Positions 1 to 4,642 of a stretch of DNA of 6,426 nt are shown here, piece by piece (the stretch's first letter is position 1; every line of letters starts with the position of its first letter). Both the position numbers and the translations under genes were made by a program. The notes below the pieces were generated by a model. The model was not told the DNA's origin. It made no database searches and saw only the letters and a program-made list of their open reading frames with translations. This DNA is from Caldilineae bacterium (GTDB lineage Bacteria; Chloroflexota; Anaerolineae; J102), in contig DUEQ01000515.1 in the NCBI GenBank assembly GCA_011192085.1, positions 2,105 through 8,530 of the forward strand. The letters run 5' to 3'.

Positions 1-846
1 CCCACCCGTTGGATCATGCAAAAGGCCCTCCACATCCATCCCGACCGCCGCTTTCCCACGTTCCACCGCAAGACCTTCACCGCCCGCTTCCACGACCATC
101 GCCGGGGACAGGAGCCAAGGGAGTCGGATCGCAAGGTCGTCCTGTTCGTGGACACCTTCACTGAATACAATGACCCCGAGGTGGGCATGGCCGCGGTGCG
201 GGTGCTGGAGGCCGCAGGCGCGAGGGTCGAGATCACGCCTGCGATGAGCTCGGGCCGCCCCGCGCTCTCCCAGGGCCTGGTTCCCTATGCCAGGAAGGCC
301 GCGACCCAGGTCGTGGAGAGGCTGCTGCCCTTCGCCCGCGCGGGCGTGCCCATCATCGGCCTGGAGCCCAGCAGCCTGCTCACCATCCGCGACGACTATC
401 CCGACCTGCTGCCGGGCGACGACGCCCGTCTGGTGGCCAAAAGCGTCCTCCTCTTCGACGAATACCTGGCCCAACTGCTGGAGGAGGCCCCCCGCGCCCT
501 ACCCCTGGAGAAGAAAAACACCCACTTCCTGGTACACGGCCACTGCCACCAGAAGGCCCTAGTGGGCGAAGACCCCCTGTTCAAGGTGTTGGACGCCATT
601 CCCGGAGCCGGGACCGAGAGCACTGATGCAGGATGCTGCGGCATGGCCGGCGCATTCGGCTACGACGCAGACCACTACGACGTGAGCAAAGCCATCGCCC
701 ATGACCGGCTCATCCCCAGCATCCAGAGCCACAAGAACTCGGTGATCATAGCCAACGGCGCCTCCTGCCGTCACCAGATCATCGAACTCACGGGCCGCGA
801 ACCGGTGCACCTGGCCATCGCCCTGGCCGATGCATTGCATCTGTGA
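1..846 (+). CDS. C-terminal part of FAD-linked oxidase / Fe-S oxidoreductase with CCG domains (YdiJ-like), 5' end missing
   Basis: The frame is open from base 1, so the gene begins upstream and only the last 281 codons are seen; the ATG at 16 is internal. The visible part matches the C-terminal cysteine-rich (CCG) region of large soluble FAD-binding plus Fe-S-binding oxidoreductases such as E. coli YdiJ, which oxidise 2-hydroxyacids and pass electrons to iron-sulfur clusters. Visible signs are the VVLFVDTFTEY strand that opens a CCG module, then HGHCHQKAL (Cys at visible residue 182), GCCGMAGAFGY (Cys 212-213) and GASCRHQI (Cys 256). Together these last three give the spaced cysteine set of one complete CCG module. 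The first module has Ser-Ser (visible residues 83-84, MSSGRPALSQG) where CCG is usual. The FAD-binding and ferredoxin domains expected N-terminally lie outside the window. The substrate cannot be told from this part. A separate GlpC/LutA-like subunit is possible but the motif wording fits the YdiJ type better. Confidence 0.85.
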   Translation, partial: PTRWIMQKALHIHPDRRFPTFHRKTFTARFHDHRRGQEPRESDRKVVLFVDTFTEYNDPEVGMAAVRVLEAAGARVEITPAMSSGRPALSQGLVPYARKAATQVVERLLPFARAGVPIIGLEPSSLLTIRDDYPDLLPGDDARLVAKSVLLFDEYLAQLLEEAPRALPLEKKNTHFLVHGHCHQKALVGEDPLFKVLDAIPGAGTESTDAGCCGMAGAFGYDADHYDVSKAIAHDRLIPSIQSHKNSVIIANGASCRHQIIELTGREPVHLAIALADALHL

Positions 847-847
847 T

Positions 848-877
848 TTGACAAATCCCACCCAACCTGCGTAAAAT
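848..877 (+). promoter_or_regulatory. Probable sigma-70-type promoter of the CBM48 gene
   Basis: TTGACA (848-853) is a perfect -35 hexamer. TAAAAT (872-877) matches five of six -10 positions, with an 18-bp spacer. It starts two bases after the stop codon of the oxidoreductase gene. Transcription would start near 884, about 57 bases before the ATG at 941. This is the best promoter match I see in the window. It implies that the small downstream gene is transcribed on its own rather than only by read-through. Confidence 0.65.
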
Positions 878-888
878 CCCCCGGTCAC

Positions 889-917
889 AGACGGCAGCCC
901 GAGCTGTCGTCTTTTTT
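889..917 (+). terminator. Hairpin with T-run (intrinsic terminator or leader attenuator)
   Basis: AGACGGCAG (889-897) pairs with CTGTCGTCT (904-912) as a 9-bp stem with a single G-T pair and a CCCGAG loop, and T residues run from 912 to 917. This is the standard form of a Rho-independent terminator and would end the oxidoreductase transcript. It also lies just downstream of the predicted start site near 884, inside the leader of the next gene, so it could instead act on that transcript. Confidence 0.7.
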
Positions 918-940
918 CATCCCCACGCCAGGAGAAAACC

Positions 941-1228
941 ATGATCTCGAAACGATACATCAAGACCCGCAAGACCATGAAGGTCACCTTCAAGGTGGAT
1001 TTCGCCAAAAAAGCTCAGGAAGTCGAATTGTTGGGTGATTTCAACGGCTGGACGCCCCAGCCCATGAAGCGCAACAGCCGTGGCGTCTATCAAGCCACCT
1101 TGGAACTGGAACCGGGCAAGGCCTACCAGTACCGCTACCGCATCGACGGGCGGTGGGAGAACGACTGGGCCGCAGATGCCTACGCGCCCAACCCCTTCGG
1201 CGACGAAAACTCTGTGGTCATTTGCTGA
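941..1228 (+). CDS. Stand-alone isoamylase early-set / AMPK-type glycogen-binding (CBM48) domain protein
   Basis: A 95-residue protein that is almost entirely one carbohydrate-binding beta-sandwich domain of the CBM48/AMPK-beta type. Residues 13-95 hold the typical series: MKVTFKVDF strand, LLGDFNGW (Trp37), GVYQATLELEPGKAYQYRYRIDGRW (split here as GVYQATLELEPG then KAYQYRYRIDGRW, Trp72) and the closing NSVVIC strand. Trp37 and Trp72 align with the two Trp residues that stack on glycogen in the AMPK beta subunit, so alpha-glucan binding is a reasonable inference. There is no catalytic domain and no signal peptide, so it is probably cytoplasmic. The start at 941 is chosen because AGGAG (930-934) precedes it by six bases; the in-frame ATG at 977 lacks such a site, although the conserved domain begins there. 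Residues 1-12 are basic (Lys/Arg-rich). No glycogen enzyme gene is adjacent in the window, so its partner is unknown. Confidence 0.85.
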   Translation: MISKRYIKTRKTMKVTFKVDFAKKAQEVELLGDFNGWTPQPMKRNSRGVYQATLELEPGKAYQYRYRIDGRWENDWAADAYAPNPFGDENSVVIC

Positions 1229-1234
1229 TTCCCC

Positions 1235-1270
1235 GCGACCTCGGAGGTCTTGACGGGTTTCCGAGGTCGC
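1235..1270. repeat. Perfect 11-bp inverted repeat with an alternative inner hairpin
   Basis: GCGACCTCGGA (1235-1245) is the exact reverse complement of TCCGAGGTCGC (1260-1270), around a 14-base loop. A second, nested hairpin is possible: GACCTC (1237-1242) can pair with GAGGTC (1244-1249), so the left arm has two competing partners. No T-run follows, so it is not a standard intrinsic terminator. It fills most of the 56-bp gap between the CBM48 gene and the phosphoesterase gene. It may be an mRNA processing or stability element, a DNA-binding site, or one copy of a dispersed extragenic palindrome. Confidence 0.75.
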
Positions 1271-1284
1271 CCTGCCTGCCCCCC

Positions 1285-2244
1285 ATGCGCCTCGCCATTC
1301 TCGCCGACATCCACGGCAACCTCCACGCCCTGCAGGCCGTGGTCGCGAAGCTGGAGGAGCTCCAGCCCGATGCGGTCATCGTCGTGGGCGACCTGATCAA
1401 CGCCGTGCCTTTCAGCAGCCAGGTAGTGGATTTCATCCGCGACAGCGACTGGATCGTGCTGCGCGGGAATCATGAGTTTTACTATCTGGATTTCGTCGGC
1501 GGTCGAGCGCCCGACGCCTGGCAGGACCCCATGCGTTGGGGGCAGCTCCACTGGCTGGCCGAGCACCTGCGCCCAGACCAGGGCGCTTATCTGGCTGCGC
1601 TGCCCGACGATCTGACCCTGTTCTATCCCCACACAGAACCCATCCGCCTGGCCCACGGCATCCCCGGCAACCATCGCATGGGCTTCAGCCCCGACATGCC
1701 CTCGGAGCGCATCGCGGCCGCGATGGAGAACATTGAACAGGCCACTTTCATCAATGCCCACACCCATCACCAAATCGATCGTATCATTTCCCAGCCCACG
1801 CGATCCCTGGATGAAACAAACGATCCTGTCTTTTTCATGGAAAACGGCCAGCCGTCGACGCCCCGGACCTGGCACGTTATCAATCCCGGCAGCGTGGGAC
1901 TGCCCCTGAACGGCGACGTGCGGGCGCAATTCGCCATCATTGCGAACGTCAATCCCAAGGCCATCCCCGGCGGCTGGCGGGTAAGCCATTATCGCGTGGC
2001 CTACGACCGCTGTCCGGCCTTAGAGGCCTTTCACACCAGCGGCATGTTGGCGCGTGGCGGCGTGATCTCCGAGTTGTTCTATTGGGAGTTGATCACTGCT
2101 CAGAGGGAAATCGCCTATTTCTTCATGTGGCGCCGCGCACACCTTCCCCAGGATAGCGTCTCCCTGGCAGAAGCCTTTCGGGCCTACAAGGATGCCACCG
2201 GGCGTCATGCATACATCCGGCAGCACGATCCCTTGTCCGGGTAA
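1285..2244 (+). CDS. Metallophosphoesterase, calcineurin-like family
   Basis: A 319-residue protein with the full set of calcineurin-like metal-binding motifs: ADIHGN (Asp8, His10), VVGDLI (Asp36), LRGNHE (Asn62, His63), LAHG (His124) and NAHTHH (His159, His161), followed by NPGSVG (200-205). These residues hold a two-metal centre that hydrolyses phosphomono- or diesters. The order and the NPGSVG tail resemble the YfcE/MJ0936-type phosphodiesterase group, but this protein is longer. It has an insert at about 75-115 and a C-terminal extension from about 235 to 319 that I do not recognise. There is no signal peptide, so it is likely cytoplasmic. The frame is open back to 1153, but the 44 extra residues are an Arg/Pro-rich shadow of the CBM48 gene, and the first conserved strand (MRLAILADIHGN) begins at 1285. 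No good Shine-Dalgarno lies before 1285; the nearest GAGG (1263-1266) is 18 bases away and inside the palindrome arm. The natural substrate is unknown. Confidence 0.88.
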   Translation: MRLAILADIHGNLHALQAVVAKLEELQPDAVIVVGDLINAVPFSSQVVDFIRDSDWIVLRGNHEFYYLDFVGGRAPDAWQDPMRWGQLHWLAEHLRPDQGAYLAALPDDLTLFYPHTEPIRLAHGIPGNHRMGFSPDMPSERIAAAMENIEQATFINAHTHHQIDRIISQPTRSLDETNDPVFFMENGQPSTPRTWHVINPGSVGLPLNGDVRAQFAIIANVNPKAIPGGWRVSHYRVAYDRCPALEAFHTSGMLARGGVISELFYWELITAQREIAYFFMWRRAHLPQDSVSLAEAFRAYKDATGRHAYIRQHDPLSG

Positions 2245-2258
2245 TGCGTTAAGCGAAT

Positions 2259-2286
2259 CTCACGCCTTCGCGTGAGCCTTATTTTT
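2259..2286 (+). terminator. Intrinsic terminator of the metallophosphoesterase gene
   Basis: CTCACGC (2259-2265) and GCGTGAG (2270-2276) form a perfect 7-bp stem with a CTTC tetraloop, followed by CCTTATTTTT on the + strand. It sits 15 bases after the stop codon at 2242-2244. Its T-run covers the stop codon of the convergent thioesterase gene (2279-2281). On the - strand the stem is followed by a less T-rich stretch, so termination in that direction would be weaker. Confidence 0.75.
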
Positions 2287-2806
2287 GGTGCAGCGGGGGA
2301 TGAGGACGGGCAACCACATTCCGATCCTGGTTCCTGCGCTCCAGGCGATAAAGACGCCGCGCCTCCGCCTCCTCATAGCGCCGTTTCTCATCCTCCGTCT
2401 CGGGAGCAAGGGGCGGGATGGGCACGCGATTGCCCTCCGCGTCCAGGGCTACGAACGTGAGATAAGCGGAGGAGCAGTATCGGCGTTCGCCCGTGAGGGA
2501 ATTCTCCGCCTCGACGCGCACCCCCACCTCCATGCTGGTGTGAAAGGCGCGATTGACTTGAGCTTTGAGGATGACGACTTCGCCCTGGTAGATGGGCGCG
2601 CGGAAGTGGAGATCGTCCATGCTGGCGGTGACCACCACCTCGCGGGCGTGTCGCGTCGCTGCAATCCCGGCGCAGATGTCGATCCAAGCCATGATCTGAC
2701 CGCCGAAAGCGGTGCCCAAGGGATTGGTGTGGGTGGGGAGGACAAGCTCCGTCATCTCCACATAGGATTCGCAAGCGGGTTTGGGCGAGAGGGAACGTTC
2801 GGGCAT
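2279..2806 (-). CDS. Acyl-CoA thioesterase, hotdog fold (YciA/YkhA/BACH type)
   Basis: A 175-residue single hotdog-domain protein that hydrolyses acyl-CoA to free acid and CoA in the cytoplasm; the family works as a multimer. Its hallmark is the stretch THTNPLGTAFGGQIMAWID (residues 25-43). There GGQIMAWID begins the central hotdog helix, and Asp43 lies at the position of the catalytic Asp of YciA-type enzymes. Further on, ASMDDLHFRAPIYQGEVV and SSAYLTFVALD form the sheet typical of the group. The C-terminal 35 or so residues are charged (EDEKRRYEEAEARRLYRLERR) and helical in character, as in many YkhA-type members. The start at 2806 is preferred over an upstream ATG at 2881: GAGGTGATC lies just upstream of it, and the 25 extra residues look non-conserved. 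Acyl-chain specificity cannot be read from sequence. It converges with the phosphoesterase gene and diverges from the sugar transferase gene, so it is probably a single-gene unit. Confidence 0.9.
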   Translation of the reverse strand: MPERSLSPKPACESYVEMTELVLPTHTNPLGTAFGGQIMAWIDICAGIAATRHAREVVVTASMDDLHFRAPIYQGEVVILKAQVNRAFHTSMEVGVRVEAENSLTGERRYCSSAYLTFVALDAEGNRVPIPPLAPETEDEKRRYEEAEARRLYRLERRNQDRNVVARPHPPLHQK

Positions 2807-2808
2807 GA

Positions 2809-2817
2809 GATCACCTC
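2809..2817 (-). promoter_or_regulatory. Strong Shine-Dalgarno site of the thioesterase gene
   Basis: Read on the - strand this is GAGGTGATC, nine contiguous bases complementary to the usual 3' end of 16S rRNA (anti-SD CACCUCC with flanks), placed two bases before the ATG at 2806. Measured from the GAGG core the distance is seven bases, which is normal. It decides the start codon at 2806 and suggests efficient translation. Confidence 0.75.
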
Positions 2818-2886
2818 GTTGGGGATGCCTCCATTTTCGGGACGGGCAACCCGGACGGCTGCCCGCCGATAGGGATGACAATGGGA

Positions 2887-2965
2887 ACGCGGAAATGATT
2901 AAAGCTTACGGCGTAATCCGCGTGCTGCCTGCCATTTTCAGGACAGTCTACCACATTCTGTGTGG
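2887..2965. promoter_or_regulatory. Dyad-rich divergent intergenic region
   Basis: Between the thioesterase start and the sugar transferase start lie several short inverted repeats. ACGCGGA (2887-2893) pairs with TCCGCGT (2917-2923), with AAGCTT (2902-2907) almost exactly at the centre. CCACA (2951-2955) pairs with TGTGG (2961-2965) across TTCTG. A third dyad, CGGGCA (2843-2848) with TGCCCG (2860-2865), lies in the likely thioesterase leader. They are placed where operators of a divergent pair would be expected, but no known regulator consensus is recognised. I found no convincing -35/-10 pair on the - strand. Confidence 0.35.
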
Positions 2966-2978
2966 ATGAGCACAGGAG

Positions 2979-3008
2979 TTTTTGAAAAAGGGAAAAGCGA
3001 GATACAAT
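2979..3008 (+). promoter_or_regulatory. Tentative promoter of the sugar transferase gene
   Basis: TACAAT (3003-3008) matches five of six -10 positions. Upstream are TTGAAA (2982-2987, 15-bp spacer, short) or TTTTTG (2979-2984, 18-bp spacer) as weak -35 candidates. A start near 3014 would leave a leader of about 40 bases before the ATG at 3054. If used, it rules out translation from the TTG codon at 2982, which lies inside it. Confidence 0.35.
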
Positions 3009-3053
3009 AGATTGGCTGTATCGAAAAACGACTCGCCACGCCCAAAGGTGTGC

Positions 3054-4475
3054 ATGATGCTCAGAAGAGAGGAGGACGCCAACTTCATCATCTTCGCCTA
3101 CCTCAGCGACATTGCCCTTACGCTGCTGGCGCTGTTCATGGCGTATCAGGCCCGCCTGAGCCTGCCCTTTGGCGTCACGCTGACCCCAGACAACATCGTG
3201 ATCGACGCCGAGCTGTTCGTCACCGTCGCGATCATCTGGACCATGGTTTTCTTTTTGTTGCATGTGTACGACGCCCGGCATACGCTGAGATGGCCCGACG
3301 AGCTCCGCACCCTGTCTTTGGCCATCAGCCTGGCGGCATTCATCTTTGCGGGCGTGCTCTACATCTCCTATCGCGACACGCCCAGGCTGATGTTCATCTA
3401 CTTCATCCTGGCCGATTTCATCTTCCTCATCGGCTATCGCTGGACCATGCGCCTGAGCTTGCGCTGGGCTGGGGCCCGGCAGCTTAGTCCAAGACGCATC
3501 CTCATCATCGGCGCGGGCAGCGTCGGTCAAGCCGTGGCGAGGAAGATCCAGGAGCAGGCGTGGACGGGATTGCGCCTGGTGGGGTATGTGGATGATGATC
3601 CGAACAAGCGAGAAAAGACGTTCGAGGGTGCGCCGGTGCTGGGGGACTTGCATCAAACGCTGCCCATCGTGGACAAACACAAGATCGATCATGTCGTGTT
3701 CGCACTGCCCCTGCGGGCCCATGAGGCGCTGCGGGACATTATCCTCCACCTCTATGAACGCCCGGTGCGCGTCTTCCTCGTCCCCGACGTCCTCGATCTA
3801 GCCTTCTTCCGGGTCACCATGGAGGATTGGGACGGCATCCCGGTCATGGGACTGAAGGAACCTGTCATCGATGGCGTCGATCGGGTAATCAAACGCATCT
3901 TCGATCTGGCCGTGGCCACCATCAGCCTGCTGATCCTCTGGCCCGTGATGCTCGTCATCGCCATCGCTATCAAGCTCGACTCGCCAGGCCCGGTCATCCT
4001 CAAACAGGAACGCGTGGGCGAGAACGGCCAGATATTCACGGTGTACAAGTTCCGTTCCATGGTGCAAGATGCAGACAAACTGCTGGACAAAGTCATCACT
4101 CGCACCGAGGATGGGACCATCATTCACAAACGCAAGGAAGACCCTCGCGTGACCCGCGTAGGCAAGATCATCCGCCGCACCAGCCTGGACGAGCTGCCTC
4201 AGTTGTTCAATGTGCTGAAGGGGGATATGAGCATGGTCGGGCCCCGGCCCGAGCTGCCCTTCATCGTCAAGAATTACGAGACCTGGCAGCACAAACGCTT
4301 CGCTGTGCCGCCCGGCATCACCGGTTGGTGGCAGATCAGCGGGCGCAGCGATAAGCCTATGCACCTGCACACCGAGGACGATCTTTACTACATCAGCCAC
4401 TATTCCCCCCTGCTCGACCTACAAATCCTCATCAAGACCATCGGCGTGGTGATTCGGGGCAAAGGGGCTTATTGA
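3054..4475 (+). CDS. Exopolysaccharide polyprenyl-phosphate sugar-1-phosphate transferase (WcaJ/PHPT family)
   Basis: A 473-residue membrane protein that transfers a sugar-1-phosphate from a nucleotide sugar to undecaprenyl phosphate, the first step of a lipid-linked exopolysaccharide or similar glycan. Four N-terminal hydrophobic segments lie at about 10-33, 54-72, 86-105 and 112-130. A Rossmann-like CoA-binding domain follows (RRILIIGAGSVGQAV from 147, then VGYVDDDP at 176-183). The catalytic bacterial sugar transferase domain begins near 277 with a membrane-embedded helix (284-306). It has the family motifs SPGP (310-313), QERVG (318-322), YKFRSM (331-336), RRTSLDELPQ (374-383, with the catalytic Asp379-Glu380 pair), GDMSMVGPRPE (390-400) and PPGITGWWQISGR (419-431). 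Length fits WcaJ-type enzymes. The frame is open from a TTG at 2982, but ATG at 3054 (AAAGG at 3044-3048, five bases away) or 3057 is a better start. The sugar is unknown; no other glycan genes are visible nearby. Confidence 0.92.
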   Translation: MMLRREEDANFIIFAYLSDIALTLLALFMAYQARLSLPFGVTLTPDNIVIDAELFVTVAIIWTMVFFLLHVYDARHTLRWPDELRTLSLAISLAAFIFAGVLYISYRDTPRLMFIYFILADFIFLIGYRWTMRLSLRWAGARQLSPRRILIIGAGSVGQAVARKIQEQAWTGLRLVGYVDDDPNKREKTFEGAPVLGDLHQTLPIVDKHKIDHVVFALPLRAHEALRDIILHLYERPVRVFLVPDVLDLAFFRVTMEDWDGIPVMGLKEPVIDGVDRVIKRIFDLAVATISLLILWPVMLVIAIAIKLDSPGPVILKQERVGENGQIFTVYKFRSMVQDADKLLDKVITRTEDGTIIHKRKEDPRVTRVGKIIRRTSLDELPQLFNVLKGDMSMVGPRPELPFIVKNYETWQHKRFAVPPGITGWWQISGRSDKPMHLHTEDDLYYISHYSPLLDLQILIKTIGVVIRGKGAY

Positions 4476-4549
4476 AGAGGGGAAGTGAGAGTTTATTCAT
4501 CTTATTGCGGGGCGCGGTCAGATTCGGGTTGCGGCGACGTCTCAGGCTT

Positions 4550-4574
4550 GTAGCAGTGGCCTCTCATCTGCTAC
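4550..4574. repeat. Inverted repeat upstream of the Asp-box gene
   Basis: GTAGCAG (4550-4556) is the exact reverse complement of CTGCTAC (4568-4574), with an 11-base centre. It lies in the 167-bp gap between the sugar transferase and the Asp-box protein gene, about 70 bases before the ATG. No T-run follows, so it is not a clear terminator. It could be an operator or a leader hairpin. The rest of the gap shows no RNA gene or further ORF that I can support. Confidence 0.4.
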
Positions 4575-4642
4575 CATACCTGCTCACTGGACGACACAGA
4601 CAATAAAACGCTGCCAACCCCCCATTTGGAGAAAAAACCTTT

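Noticed and set aside
1153..1284. N-terminal 44-codon extension of the metallophosphoesterase frame
   Set aside because: It overlaps the CBM48 gene in another frame, is Arg/Pro-rich without domain character, and the family's first strand begins at the ATG at 1285.
2285..2872. 195-codon open frame on the + strand opposite the thioesterase
   Set aside because: It is the antisense shadow of a clearly conserved hotdog gene; its translation shows no recognisable motif and no fitting ribosome site.
2811..3749. 312-codon open frame on the - strand opposite the sugar transferase
   Set aside because: It spans the intergenic region and the coding strand of a well-supported gene; the product is Gln/His/Asp-rich, as expected for an antisense frame of GC-rich DNA.
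4572..4577. Possible -10 box (TACCAT) with TTGTAG upstream before the Asp-box gene
   Set aside because: Only about four of six and three of six positions match and the hexamers overlap the inverted repeat; too weak to call a promoter.
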